Program-made: the position numbers and the translations under genes | Assembly (NCBI RefSeq): GCF_004342725.1 | Contig: NZ_SMCP01000004.1 | Coordinates: 228,882-292,881, forward strand | Length of the DNA: 64,000 nt | Direction of reading: 5' to 3' | Origin: Testudinibacter aquarius | GTDB lineage: Bacteria > Pseudomonadota > Gammaproteobacteria > Enterobacterales > Pasteurellaceae | Notes under the pieces: generated by a model | What the model was told of the DNA's origin: nothing | Seen by the model: only the letters and a program-made list of their open reading frames with translations | Database searches by the model: none | Shown here: one piece after another, positions 28,632-38,285 of the stretch | How the letters are laid out: every line of letters begins with the position of its first letter | How positions within the stretch are numbered: the stretch's first letter is position 1

Positions 28632-28679
28632 TTGACATAGATAAGGCTAGGCATGATAATAAAAATCAATCTCATTATC
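28632..28679 (+). promoter_or_regulatory. sigma-70 promoter with overlapping Fur box
   Basis: TTGACA (28632-28637), a 17-base spacer and GATAAT (28655-28660) form a near-consensus promoter reading toward the ChaN-like gene at 28706. The -10 box runs into AAAAATCAATCTCATTATC (28661-28679), which matches 13 of 19 positions of the Fur consensus. Fur binding here would block both the plus-strand haem operon and the minus-strand hutW transcript. Confidence 0.7.
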
Positions 28680-28705
28680 AATATAAATTAAAATAATTTA
28701 TCGGT

Positions 28706-29557
28706 ATGTATAAAAAAACTACTTTTATCAAGCGCTCCTTATTAGGATTATTATTCTTTCTATGTATAGGCTGCACCACTTTAGCAAGCAAACAACAAAT
28801 TAAATCGCAACAGAACATACAAAAAACTATTTTTGATGTCAGTCAGCAACGCTATATCCAAATTGACGATCTGGTTGGTCAACTAGCTGAAAGTAAAATA
28901 ATTTTGATCGGTGAAAAACATACTGAAAAGAAACACCACCAAGCCCAATTACGGCTAATAACAATGCTGGAAGAAAGATCTTTGATCACCGGTATTGCTC
29001 TAGAAATGTTTCCTTCTATCGCACAAATCAATCTAAACCGGGCTCAAGCCGTCATTCGCCGCCAACCTACGATATCGGATCATGAAATTGCCACTCAACT
29101 GGGTTGGGATTCAAAATGGGATTGGACGCAATACCGCACTTTGATCACCTACTTGTCCAGATCCAATATCAATATTTACGGTGCAAATTTAAGTCATGAA
29201 GAAATCAATATCTTATTGCAGGGCGCTTATCCGCTACTCGGGGAAAAATCTACAGCAACAGAAGTAAAACAAGCGATTAGGACCTTAATTGTTGAGTCTC
29301 ACGCAATAGATTATAGCGATCCGTTAATTGATCGATTAGTGGAGATCCAGCAATTCAAAGATCGCCGAATGGCTGAAACCTTACTTAAAAATAATAAACC
29401 AATTTTTTTTATCGGTGGGCTACATCATATAAGAAAGTCCATCGGTATTCCGCTACATTTAGCAGAATATTTAGAAAGTAATTATAAAGTCATCGCAATG
29501 GTTGAAAATCTGTCCGATATTGAGATGAATGATGCCGATTATATTTGGGTACTGTAA
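28706..29557 (+). CDS. ChaN-like haem-binding lipoprotein (Cofac_haem_bdg, DUF399)
   Basis: 283 residues. A lipoprotein signal peptide ends in the lipobox LCIGC (Cys23). The ChaN fold follows: ILIGEKHTEKKHHQAQLRL near residue 70, GIALEMFPSIAQINLN near 97, LGWDSKWDWTQY near 133 and FIGGLHHIRKSIGIPLHL near 234. Campylobacter ChaN binds two haems and is tied to iron uptake. It is the first gene of the Fur-controlled plus-strand operon, probably anchored in the outer membrane, where it could hold or hand on haem. The next gene starts three bases after its stop. Confidence 0.85.
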   Translation: MYKKTTFIKRSLLGLLFFLCIGCTTLASKQQIKSQQNIQKTIFDVSQQRYIQIDDLVGQLAESKIILIGEKHTEKKHHQAQLRLITMLEERSLITGIALEMFPSIAQINLNRAQAVIRRQPTISDHEIATQLGWDSKWDWTQYRTLITYLSRSNINIYGANLSHEEINILLQGAYPLLGEKSTATEVKQAIRTLIVESHAIDYSDPLIDRLVEIQQFKDRRMAETLLKNNKPIFFIGGLHHIRKSIGIPLHLAEYLESNYKVIAMVENLSDIEMNDADYIWVL

Positions 29558-29559
29558 AG

Positions 29560-31698
29560 ATGAATATTATTCGGGTTATTTTAGGCATTCTGGTCAGTTA
29601 TATTGCGTCAGCCACAATTGCCCCACCACTCATTCCGACAAAAGTACAAGCAGCAAATCCTGATCATGTTCAGCACATCGATCACTATGCTTGGCTGGCG
29701 GATAATCGCTATCAGGATGAAATTGAGCAAATTATTCAGAAGGAAAACCGCCACACACAACATTTCCTTGCCTCGGAGCAAGCTCTCAGACAACAACTGT
29801 CGAATGAAATAACCACTCGTTCTCAACAACGTCCAATCGAATTATATTGGTCAGATAACGGCTATAATTATCGCCGATATAACCAAGGTTACCATCCTGT
29901 CTTTGAACGAAAATCCATTCAACATAGTCATTGGCACTTAATTGTTGATGGTGCACAACAAGCTAAAAACCATGCATATTATCAACTTAATATTCCGGTT
30001 ATTTCGCCTGATAATCAACTGGCTTTAATTGCAGAAGATATTATCGGTAGTGAAAATTATCAGATTTCACTTATCCATTTAGATAAATCAACGACTCCCG
30101 AAACAACACTAGAAGTAAGCAATACTAACGGGGAAATTGTTTGGGGAAAAAATAATCGCACTTTCTATTATTTACAACAAGCCCCTGAAACCGGCAATAT
30201 TATCGGTTTATACCGGCATATTATCGGCTTACCGCAAAGTGAAGACCATCTGATTTATCAGCAGAATTCAACGAATAGTCATTTGTCGATATCACTCTCT
30301 TCTTCTGGTCAGTATTTAATCTTAGATCTTAATAAACAAGATAGCTCAGAGATATACACTCTAGATCTAATGCAGTCCAATCCTGAAATAACACTGTTTG
30401 TGCCTGAAAAAATAGGATATGAATACTATTTAGATCATCATAATGACGGCTTCTACATTAAAAGTAACCATAATAATACCGAATTTGAATTATTCTATGC
30501 CAAAGACAAACAAGCAAAGTGGCAAACTGTTTATACCCCGCATAAGGGCAGTACCCTCGAAAGTTTTACCTTGTTAAAACATTGGGTGATTATCAAAGTG
30601 CGTAATCACGGTGTTCCTGAGTTATATTATTGGTCAATACCACACCATAGTAAGGTAGAAAAAATCCTATTCCCGGATCCCAATTATTTAGTGAGCATAC
30701 TACATGGGGATGGGTATGATTCAGCGCATTTAACACTACGCTATAGTGCTTTGAACGTACCGCAAAGTATTGTGAAGTTTGATCTGCACCAACGACAATG
30801 GTTGGATATGCCTGAATCAGGCGTCCATAATACCGAAGCTCAACACTACCAAACTGAATATTTATTGATTCCCGTACGTGACGGAATATCTGTACCAGTT
30901 ACGCTGATTTATAAAAAATCACACTTCAAGAAAGGTAAAAATCCCCTGTTATTAACCGGCTATGGTGCTTACGGATTCAGTATGCAACCGGTATACGGCA
31001 CAGCTTATCGCAGCTTACTCGATAGAGGTTTTGTTTATGCAATAGCCCATGTCAGAGGCGGTGGTGAGTTGGGGCTTGCTTGGCACACCCAAGGGAGCAG
31101 GCAATTCAAATTAAACAGTATTCATGATTTTATTGATGTTGCTCAAATCTTACAATTAAAAGGCTATGCAGCTCCTGACCGCACTTACGCCCTTGGAGAA
31201 AGTGCCGGAGGATTGTTGGTCGCTGCTGCCGTCAATCAAGCACCACAGCTTTTTCGTGCTGTGGTGCTACAAGTGCCGTTTTTGGATATGCTAGCCGCCC
31301 TCGGTAATCCGATGACCAAAACAGATTCTGAAGTTGCAGAATGGGGCGATATTTCACAACCTGAAGAGTATCAATATATTAAAAGCTACTCACCTTATGA
31401 AAATATTCAGCCTCAACAGTATCCTTCAATCTTGATTATGACAGCCCAACAAGATCAACGGGTTCCATTTTGGGAAAGCTTAAAATATGCCGCTAAAATC
31501 CGACAGTATAATCTGGCTGATAGCGCAATTTTACTCAATATCGAATCCAATTCAGGCCATAGCGGCCGTTATGGCGGTGCAAGTCGCCAGATCAGAAATA
31601 TTACCGCCTACACATTTTTACTCAAAGCCGATCGCATTGCTAGCCAAAGTCATCTAATACCAAGAGATACACTTATTTATAACAAGGAAAAACAATGA
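29560..31698 (+). CDS. periplasmic prolyl oligopeptidase family (S9A) serine protease
   Basis: 712 residues from ATG 29560 (29545 is possible but overlaps the previous gene). An export signal peptide (about 25-30 residues, through KVQA) makes it periplasmic, unlike cytosolic oligopeptidase B. A seven-bladed propeller region spans roughly 60-400, followed by the alpha/beta-hydrolase domain with Ser548 in GESAGG, Asp632 in QQDQRVPF and His667 in SGHSGRYGG: a complete catalytic triad. RGGGELGLAWH is typical S9A. In this haem operon it may trim globin peptides; that role is inference. Its stop overlaps the receptor start (ATGA). Confidence 0.88.
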   Translation: MNIIRVILGILVSYIASATIAPPLIPTKVQAANPDHVQHIDHYAWLADNRYQDEIEQIIQKENRHTQHFLASEQALRQQLSNEITTRSQQRPIELYWSDNGYNYRRYNQGYHPVFERKSIQHSHWHLIVDGAQQAKNHAYYQLNIPVISPDNQLALIAEDIIGSENYQISLIHLDKSTTPETTLEVSNTNGEIVWGKNNRTFYYLQQAPETGNIIGLYRHIIGLPQSEDHLIYQQNSTNSHLSISLSSSGQYLILDLNKQDSSEIYTLDLMQSNPEITLFVPEKIGYEYYLDHHNDGFYIKSNHNNTEFELFYAKDKQAKWQTVYTPHKGSTLESFTLLKHWVIIKVRNHGVPELYYWSIPHHSKVEKILFPDPNYLVSILHGDGYDSAHLTLRYSALNVPQSIVKFDLHQRQWLDMPESGVHNTEAQHYQTEYLLIPVRDGISVPVTLIYKKSHFKKGKNPLLLTGYGAYGFSMQPVYGTAYRSLLDRGFVYAIAHVRGGGELGLAWHTQGSRQFKLNSIHDFIDVAQILQLKGYAAPDRTYALGESAGGLLVAAAVNQAPQLFRAVVLQVPFLDMLAALGNPMTKTDSEVAEWGDISQPEEYQYIKSYSPYENIQPQQYPSILIMTAQQDQRVPFWESLKYAAKIRQYNLADSAILLNIESNSGHSGRYGGASRQIRNITAYTFLLKADRIASQSHLIPRDTLIYNKEKQ

Positions 31699-33980
31699 AT
31701 TATTCGATTATCAGCCGTTTTATTGCTTTAGTTTGCTGCGGTCTTCTTCCCGCTACTGGTGGCTATACCGATCAAGGTTCGCAAGATGAATTACAACTTG
31801 ATGACTTAAAAGTATTAGGTTTGCCGCGTACTACATCACAAAAAACGTTTAGTATTCCCGGCGCAGTCAGCGCAGTGGGTGAAAATAGAAAAATGCAATC
31901 ATTAGACAGTGTAGTGCGAGCACTGCCGGGAACCTTTACCAACATCAACCCGACGCAAGGTACAGTTAGTGTCAATATTCGGGGAATGACCGGTTTTGGC
32001 AGAGTCAACACGATGGTTGACGATGTTCCTCAAACTTTTTACGGTACTTCATCTAATTCCAGTAGTAAATATCATAGCGAAAACGGAGGATATGGACCTA
32101 GCAGCCAATTCGGCGTTATGATTGATCCGAATTTTCTGACAGGTATCAGTGTCACTCGAGGATTCTCACAAGGTGCTCAAGGGGTTAATGCTTTAAATGG
32201 ACACTCCAACCTACGTACCATCGGAGTCGATGATGTAGTTTTTGCCGACAGTAATATTGGTTTACTGTCAAAATATAATTACGGCACCAACGGATTAGGA
32301 AAAAATGCTATGTTGGCGGTAGCTGCCAAGCAATCTGCTTTCGACAGCGGTTCAATAGGTGCAATGTTAGCCTATAGCGGCGGCAAAGAAAAAGCCAATT
32401 ATAAACGTGGTGACGGTACACATTCGATTCAAAATGACTATGTTCGCCGTCTTGATCAGTCGCCACGCTCTTGGTTGGCGAAATTTGATCTATCTCCTTC
32501 CGCGCTACATAAAATTGAACTGGCTGCCCGCGGCTACCAAAACAGTGTCGGCGGTCGCCAAACAAAAAACAGTAATTATTATCTACGTTATAAGTTTGAC
32601 CCGGCCAGCCCTTTAATCGATTTTACCTTGTTGGGCGCTTATACCGATAATCGCCAACTTTATGATAGTGACGCCAACATTTGGCAGCTGGATAAAGCGA
32701 AAACAGACAACCGTTCTTACTATCTGGATATCAACAATATTTCCACATTACACTGGCAAGATTTTACCTCCAGGCTGACATTGGGCAGTAGTGTTATGAC
32801 TAATACCTATGCCAAAAAAGCCTTAGGTGTCAATAAAGACAACTATGATTATACGCCCTTTTCTCCTGTTGGTAGACAAACCATCTACAGCCTATATTTA
32901 ATCAATGAGTTAACCTATCAGAATTTCACATTAAATACCGGCTTGACCTATGTTGATGGTACGGTCCGAGGTCATAAAGGTTCTTGCCACGCTTTGGGCA
33001 ACAGCGATAATTCTTTTGCCGATTTGGGTTGTTTTCCAAAAAATGCCGCCAGCATGAAATTGAACAACAAATCATTGCAGCCGTCAGTGATGCTATCTTG
33101 GGATTTAAACCCGTGGTTTAAACCGTTTATCAGCTATTCTCAATCCACTCGAATTCCCAATACCCAAGAAGTTTTCTTTAATAATGAAGGCAGTGGCTCA
33201 ATGAATCCCTACTTAAAGCCGGAAAAAGCTAAGACTTATCAAATTGGTTTTAATTCCGAAAAGGAAAACATATTCACTGATAATGATTTCTTAGGTTTCA
33301 AATTGACAGCCTATGTTAATCATATAAAAAACTATATTCACAGCCAAAGTTTCTATATTACTCGTAGCGGTACTCGAATCACCGACCTAAATCATCCTGA
33401 TTTATATGGGGATTTTCATGCACAAATGTATATTAACGCACTAAACCCCATTAAGCACAGAGGCATAGAAATCGCTTTAGAATATGATTCAGATACACTA
33501 TTTGCCAATTTATCCTATAGCCGACAAAAGACTACCTTACCTTTAGATGTAAGTTCTTCAATCGGCACAGGATTCGGCACAACATCGCTCACTTATTTAC
33601 CGGAAGACTACGGTACACTGACATTAGGTGGGCGGTTTTTTGAGCGTGATTTAACCATCGGCTCTATTTTTAAATACACCGGAAAGTCACGCCGCGAAGT
33701 GCCAAACGGGCTTGAAGTAGATAAATACGGCAATGATTCGCAAGCGCTGCCGAAAATTCCGATTATTATCGATCTTTACGCCACATATCGACTCAACAAG
33801 CACGTCCTACTCAAAGCCTCGGTGCAAAATCTATCAAATAAAAATTATGTCGATGCATTAAATTCACTCAACTCAACCGGCTCACAAGTGGGGACCGACA
33901 AAGATGACAACTACGTTTACTCGTTTACTAATTCAGCACGTGGACGAACATTTTTATTAGGCGCTGAAATTCGTTTTTAA
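31695..33980 (+). CDS. TonB-dependent outer membrane receptor, probable haem/haemoprotein receptor
   Basis: 761 residues: signal peptide (about 1-23), a TonB-box-like DDLKVLG near residue 37, plug domain (about 50-190, with SVNIRGMTGFGRVNTMVDDVPQ as the core, here SVNIRGMTGFGR), then a 22-strand barrel ending in GRTFLLGAEIRF with the terminal Phe. It would import haem or strip it from a host protein using TonB energy. Haem as substrate is inferred from the operon (hmuTUV, ChaN, Fur box). It is followed by a surface lipoprotein, the arrangement of two-part receptors such as TbpA/TbpB and HpuB/HpuA. Confidence 0.88.
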   Translation: MNYSIISRFIALVCCGLLPATGGYTDQGSQDELQLDDLKVLGLPRTTSQKTFSIPGAVSAVGENRKMQSLDSVVRALPGTFTNINPTQGTVSVNIRGMTGFGRVNTMVDDVPQTFYGTSSNSSSKYHSENGGYGPSSQFGVMIDPNFLTGISVTRGFSQGAQGVNALNGHSNLRTIGVDDVVFADSNIGLLSKYNYGTNGLGKNAMLAVAAKQSAFDSGSIGAMLAYSGGKEKANYKRGDGTHSIQNDYVRRLDQSPRSWLAKFDLSPSALHKIELAARGYQNSVGGRQTKNSNYYLRYKFDPASPLIDFTLLGAYTDNRQLYDSDANIWQLDKAKTDNRSYYLDINNISTLHWQDFTSRLTLGSSVMTNTYAKKALGVNKDNYDYTPFSPVGRQTIYSLYLINELTYQNFTLNTGLTYVDGTVRGHKGSCHALGNSDNSFADLGCFPKNAASMKLNNKSLQPSVMLSWDLNPWFKPFISYSQSTRIPNTQEVFFNNEGSGSMNPYLKPEKAKTYQIGFNSEKENIFTDNDFLGFKLTAYVNHIKNYIHSQSFYITRSGTRITDLNHPDLYGDFHAQMYINALNPIKHRGIEIALEYDSDTLFANLSYSRQKTTLPLDVSSSIGTGFGTTSLTYLPEDYGTLTLGGRFFERDLTIGSIFKYTGKSRREVPNGLEVDKYGNDSQALPKIPIIIDLYATYRLNKHVLLKASVQNLSNKNYVDALNSLNSTGSQVGTDKDDNYVYSFTNSARGRTFLLGAEIRF

Positions 33981-34013
33981 TATCCACAATATTAACTAAT
34001 TCAAGGAAAACTT

Positions 34014-35201
34014 ATGAAAATAACCTACAAAACTACTGCCATGGTATGTTTACTGAGCTTGTTTACCGCAGCCTGCTCATCAAATTCATCTTCTTTTACT
34101 GAGGAAAAACCAAATACTACCACAGAAGCACCAAAATCTGAGGAACCTAAATCAGAAGAACCGAAACCAGAAGAGCCTAAATCAGAAGAGCCTAAACCAG
34201 AAGAGCCTAAACCAGAAGAGCCTAAACCAGAAGAGCCTAAATCTGAGGAACCTAAACCAGAAGAACCTAAATCAGAAGAGCCTAAATCAGAAGAGCCTAA
34301 ATCAGAAGAGCCTCGATTTAAAGATGGAACCTTAGAAGATCGAACTCTTAATGTCGTCGTTTCAAGTCAAGGAGGAGAACGATATGAAGCCGTATTAGAA
34401 ACTGATAAAAATCGTGGCTTCTATATGTCTGGCCCAATGGACTTCCGCGACAGCAAGGGAAATATCCTGGATCTCCGCAATGAGTTTAAAGATAAAACCG
34501 TGATGAACAACTATGATGTCGATCCAAATAAAGTCCAAGAGCTGGTTATCACCTCCGAAAACGGAGAAGAATTGGGAAAATTCCGCTTTATTAACCAAAC
34601 TTACTCCAGCTATGGTACGTTTTCGCCGGAATTGACTGCGCCCGCTGCCGGCGGTGATCCGGCTCACCCCTTTAAAAATCACGAGAATCTCGGAACTTAT
34701 ATACTACAACCGACCACAGAAACACAATTTGATCAGTTGGCTCAAGCCAGTACAGCTAACGGTATTATCACTTATCGCGGTCATAGCCTAGGCTATAAAG
34801 GAGGGCCAAAAGGCGGTACACCAACTGAAGGCTACATGGGAGATGTCTCATTTCAGGTGAATATTGCCTCGAAAACAATCTCAGGTGAAATGTCCGCTCG
34901 GCAAGATAGCTTTGTTAGACATAACTGGCGGTTTACTGATGACGACAATAATCCGACTGCGGAAGGTATTGCCTTTGATCAGCCCAACGTTAAGTTAATT
35001 CTTTCTGAAGCTAACATTGTTGCAAACAACAACAAGACCATGGGGTTTAAAAACGGTGAAGTCAGATTACTGCATAATGGACAGCAAGTACGTGTCAATG
35101 ACTATGCCGGGACATTTGCCGGGCCGGAAGCAAATGAAATTGTCGGTCAAATTGGTGGTGGAGAAGAGCGCATTATGTTCGGCGCAACTAAACAAGAATA
35201 A
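34014..35201 (+). CDS. TbpB-like surface lipoprotein with PK(S/P)EE repeats
   Basis: 395 residues. A lipoprotein signal ends FTAAC (Cys21). Residues 40-99 are twelve tandem PK(S/P)EE units, an acidic/proline-rich stalk. The rest (about 105-395) resembles the beta-barrel domains of transferrin-binding-protein-B-like proteins, with VSFQVNIASKTISGEM and the closing DYAGTFAGPEANEIVGQIGG typical of them. Such lipoproteins are flipped to the cell surface (usually by a Slam translocator, none seen here) and capture a host protein for the partner TonB receptor encoded 33 bases upstream. The ligand, perhaps a haemoprotein, is not deducible. Confidence 0.8.
   Translation: MKITYKTTAMVCLLSLFTAACSSNSSSFTEEKPNTTTEAPKSEEPKSEEPKPEEPKSEEPKPEEPKPEEPKPEEPKSEEPKPEEPKSEEPKSEEPKSEEPRFKDGTLEDRTLNVVVSSQGGERYEAVLETDKNRGFYMSGPMDFRDSKGNILDLRNEFKDKTVMNNYDVDPNKVQELVITSENGEELGKFRFINQTYSSYGTFSPELTAPAAGGDPAHPFKNHENLGTYILQPTTETQFDQLAQASTANGIITYRGHSLGYKGGPKGGTPTEGYMGDVSFQVNIASKTISGEMSARQDSFVRHNWRFTDDDNNPTAEGIAFDQPNVKLILSEANIVANNNKTMGFKNGEVRLLHNGQQVRVNDYAGTFAGPEANEIVGQIGGGEERIMFGATKQE
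34131..34310 (+). repeat. 15-bp tandem repeat, 12 units, inside the surface lipoprotein gene
   Basis: Units of the type CCTAAATCAGAAGAG or CCTAAACCAGAAGAG, differing at the Ser/Pro codon and at synonymous third positions. Each unit encodes five residues, so gain or loss by slippage keeps the frame and changes only the stalk length. Confidence 0.95.
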
Positions 35202-35283
35202 TTTCATCGCTATTTATTTAGTGTAATTTTTACTAAAAGTGCGGTCACACCTCGCTTTAGCTAACTATAACGGATATTTTCAT

Positions 35284-36153
35284 ATGTTATTAACTCGCTG
35301 TTATTCACTGTTTTTCCTGCTTATCATCAGTTTTTCAGTCTTTGCTGATAACACTGTCGGCACAACTGCCGACAGTGTCGTGCAACATACTGAAACGCAT
35401 GCCTCTGGAGCAATAGCCGACGCTACTGCGGCAGCTGCTGTACCAGAGCTTATCAAGACAGAAATCCTACAAGATATGTCGCCACTTGGGATGTACCTTT
35501 CCGCCCACCCTGTTGTCCAAGCTACCATCTGGATACTGATTTTTTGCTCAGTTTTAACTTGGGTAATTTTTTTCAGTAAACTGTTTCAGTTGTATTACTC
35601 CGCTGCAACACTGAGAAAACAACAAGCATTTTTATTGACCCAAGAACATTTTGAACAAGCACGGCAGCAGTTACCTTCGAAGATTAAATTTGATGTCAGC
35701 CACAATCTTTTATCCGAAATCAACGATGAATTACAACGCTCCAACTATCTTTGCGACGATGATTTTAAGCAACGCCTAGACTATCGCTTAGATCGCCGAA
35801 TTCAAAGCTACACGCAAAATATGCGCTACGGCATCGGTCCTCTGGCAACTATTGGCGCAGTTGCCCCCTTTATCGGTTTATTCGGCACTGTCTGGGGAAT
35901 AATGAATAGTTTTATCGGTATCGTGCATTCACAAACTACCAGCTTATCGGTGGTAGCACCGGGAATCGCTGAAGCGCTGTTTGCTACCGCACTTGGTTTG
36001 GTAGCGGCAATTCCTGCCGTTATTATTTATAATATCTTCACCAGGCGCTTAACAACATACCGATTACAGATTGAAAATTTAGCGGCTATTTTACGCCTTA
36101 TGATCAAGCGTGACATATCCCTACATCGCTTAAATCCAGCAACATCAGTATGA
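35284..36153 (+). CDS. exbB: TonB-system energiser ExbB
   Basis: 289 residues from ATG 35284. A cleavable signal-like helix and a periplasmic N-terminal extension (about 22-70) precede the ExbB/MotA core: helix 1 at TIWILIFCSVLTWVIFF (near 80), then the cytoplasmic loop, and helices 2-3 at IGPLATIGAVAPFIGLFGTVWGIMNSF and ALFATALGLVAAIPAVIIYN, the proton-channel elements. Signal-bearing ExbB of this kind is usual where exbB-exbD-tonB serve one receptor. It powers the receptor encoded upstream. Confidence 0.93.
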   Translation: MLLTRCYSLFFLLIISFSVFADNTVGTTADSVVQHTETHASGAIADATAAAAVPELIKTEILQDMSPLGMYLSAHPVVQATIWILIFCSVLTWVIFFSKLFQLYYSAATLRKQQAFLLTQEHFEQARQQLPSKIKFDVSHNLLSEINDELQRSNYLCDDDFKQRLDYRLDRRIQSYTQNMRYGIGPLATIGAVAPFIGLFGTVWGIMNSFIGIVHSQTTSLSVVAPGIAEALFATALGLVAAIPAVIIYNIFTRRLTTYRLQIENLAAILRLMIKRDISLHRLNPATSV

Positions 36154-36160
36154 GGTTTCT

Positions 36161-36589
36161 ATGTCATTTCATCTTTCCGATTCCACAAATGAGCAAGAAC
36201 TTTCCGAAATTAATGTCACCCCGTTTATCGATGTAATGTTAGTGTTATTGATTATTTTTATGGTGACCGTCCCGCTCGCCACAGTTACCGTGCCGATTGA
36301 TCTGCCAATAGCCAAAGCCAATGTTGAACCGCAATTGGAAAAGCCTATTATTTTATCGCTTAACCAACAACAAGAGTTGTTTTTAGGCAACGAACCTCTA
36401 CCTTTACACAATCTGGCAACCGCACTTGATCAACTCACCGTCAATAATCGCGACATGGTGATTTTCTTTCAAGTAGATAAAACCATTCCCTATGAAATCT
36501 TGATGAACGTAATGAACCAACTACGTACTGCCGGTTATTTGAAAATCGGCTTGGTCGGCTTAGAGAACAAGGAACAGGCGGAAAATTGA
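36161..36589 (+). CDS. exbD: TonB-system energiser ExbD
   Basis: 142 residues. One transmembrane helix follows the short N-terminal EINVTPFIDVMLVLLIIFMV, which contains the conserved membrane Asp used for proton passage. The periplasmic domain ends in the VDKTIPYEILMNVMNQLRTAGYLKIGLV pattern (as IPYEILMNVMNQLRTAG). It partners ExbB and TonB. Seven bases separate it from exbB, and its stop overlaps tonB. Confidence 0.95.
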   Translation: MSFHLSDSTNEQELSEINVTPFIDVMLVLLIIFMVTVPLATVTVPIDLPIAKANVEPQLEKPIILSLNQQQELFLGNEPLPLHNLATALDQLTVNNRDMVIFFQVDKTIPYEILMNVMNQLRTAGYLKIGLVGLENKEQAEN

Positions 36590-37416
36590 TGATTGTTGAT
36601 ATTCCATCACTATATCGCCTCAAAAAATATCGTATTTGGCTGTTTAATACGATATTAGTCTGCGCTATCCACTTTTTTATTATTACTTTTATTATTAAAA
36701 AAACCGTCACCGTCATACCGCAAGCTAGCACCGCGGTGGTGGTCAATTTCTCTGATCCGCCACAATCGATTATCAGCATTGAGGAGCTCCCGCTTGGTCC
36801 ACCACAAGTCATCACCCAAGATAGCCAAATTTTGGATGCGGACAACCAACCGGAAATACTCGAAACCCCGCAATTAGAAGAGAGCCCAATAGTTGAAAAT
36901 GCCGAGATTATCGTCAAGGCTAAAGCGGAAAAAAAGCCACTTTCAAAGCAACAACCACAAGTTAAAAAGCAGCCAGATAACAATAAAAAAGCTAAAAACC
37001 CCAGTGATATCGAATCCACTGCAACCGGGCAAACTGTTACCGCACCCTCCAACGGCAATGATCAGCAAATTGCGGCAGAATATAACAGTGAAGGCAATAG
37101 TAAAACCGTTATAACCAGTTGGCAAGCCTTGCTAAGAGGGCACTTAGGCCGTTATAAACGTTACCCAGAAAATGCCTTAAAACAAAAAATCGAAGGAAAA
37201 CCGATTGTCTCTGTAGAAATCGACAAATTAGGAACTGTATTAAAAGTCACGCTTAAAAAAAGCAGCCAACATCAAGCATTGGATCAAGAAGCGATTAATA
37301 CCCTTTATCGTGCTTCACCACTCCCTAAGCCGCCCGAAGAGATCATTCGGCAAAAAACCACTTTAAGATTTAGCTTACCCATTGATTTTGAAATAGAAAA
37401 AAAAACTCACAGATAG
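36589..37416 (+). CDS. tonB: TonB
   Basis: 275 residues from ATG 36589, overlapping the exbD stop as TGATG. It has an N-terminal anchor helix (about 18-36), a Glu/Pro/Lys-rich periplasmic spacer (about 60-150) and the C-terminal TonB domain with GRYKRYPENALKQKIEGKPIV-type start (as RYKRYPENALKQ) and LPKPPEEI near the end. It transmits the proton-motive force from ExbBD to outer membrane receptors through their TonB box. Encoded in the haem operon, so probably devoted to it. Confidence 0.93.
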   Translation: MIVDIPSLYRLKKYRIWLFNTILVCAIHFFIITFIIKKTVTVIPQASTAVVVNFSDPPQSIISIEELPLGPPQVITQDSQILDADNQPEILETPQLEESPIVENAEIIVKAKAEKKPLSKQQPQVKKQPDNNKKAKNPSDIESTATGQTVTAPSNGNDQQIAAEYNSEGNSKTVITSWQALLRGHLGRYKRYPENALKQKIEGKPIVSVEIDKLGTVLKVTLKKSSQHQALDQEAINTLYRASPLPKPPEEIIRQKTTLRFSLPIDFEIEKKTHR

Positions 37417-37424
37417 GAAAACAT

Positions 37425-38285
37425 ATGAAAAAACACTTTATTTTAAGCTTGATACTATCACTCTTTTTTCTTTCTGAGGTTACTCTTGCACAACCAACAA
37501 CACCGCAAAGGATTATATCAGTCGGTGCTGGCGTAACCGAATTACTGGAGGCGCTGGATGTCGGCGATCAACTTATTGCAGTCGATTCCACCAGCCGCCG
37601 TTTTGCCGACAAGTATCAGATTCCGCTGTTAGGCTATCAACGCAATTTAGCAAGTGAAGGCATTTTGGCACTGCAGCCAAATCTATTGATCGGCAGCGAA
37701 GAAATGGGGCCGGAATCCGTGTTGACACAATTACGACAAGCAAAAATCCGAATTGAAGTATTAGAGAACCCACAAAAAAACCATCAGGATTTACAACAAC
37801 ATATCCAGCTCCTAGGTCAGCTGTTAGCGAAAAACAAATCGGCAGAAAAATTATCGACACAGGTAATGCAACAAATCCGGCGGATTCAGTCCTTGCCACG
37901 CGGTAAAAATCGTGCCCTCTTTTTGCTACTGTCCAATAAAGGACAACTGTCCACTGGAGGGCACAGCACCACGATTCACGGCATGCTGGATTTAATGCAA
38001 TTGCATAATCTCTCAGCTGAAAAACAGGGGTATTACGCCTACTCGATTGAGGCTGTTTTGGCATTACAACCGGATATTTTACTACTTTCCGAGCGAAACC
38101 TGTCGCAAGACCTAAACACATTACAGAAACAATATCCTTTTTTACAACAACTTAATGCCACTAAGCAGGGATGTATTTTTAGCGTCGATGGGCAAGCACT
38201 GCTAGGTGGTTTTAATTTGAGCTCGCTGCGCGAAAGCGAACGCATTATGCAAGCCATTGCCGATAACCAAAATTGTCTACAATGA
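37425..38285 (+). CDS. hmuT: haem ABC transporter periplasmic binding protein
   Basis: 286 residues with a Sec signal peptide (cut near AQP, residue 23) and the two-lobed class III solute-receptor fold. RIISVGAGVTELLEALDVGDQLIAVDSTSRR (as GAGVTELLEALDVGD and AVDSTSRR) is the typical opening of HmuT/PhuT/ShuT haem receptors. It captures haem in the periplasm and docks on HmuU. The stop overlaps the permease start. Confidence 0.92.
   Translation: MKKHFILSLILSLFFLSEVTLAQPTTPQRIISVGAGVTELLEALDVGDQLIAVDSTSRRFADKYQIPLLGYQRNLASEGILALQPNLLIGSEEMGPESVLTQLRQAKIRIEVLENPQKNHQDLQQHIQLLGQLLAKNKSAEKLSTQVMQQIRRIQSLPRGKNRALFLLLSNKGQLSTGGHSTTIHGMLDLMQLHNLSAEKQGYYAYSIEAVLALQPDILLLSERNLSQDLNTLQKQYPFLQQLNATKQGCIFSVDGQALLGGFNLSSLRESERIMQAIADNQNCLQ

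Noticed and set aside
29560..31698. Cytosolic oligopeptidase B
   Set aside because: A clear export signal at the N-terminus and coupling to outer membrane haem genes argue for a periplasmic S9A enzyme.
34131..34310. CRISPR-like array
   Set aside because: The 15-bp units are contiguous with no spacers and encode PK(S/P)EE in frame within a lipoprotein.
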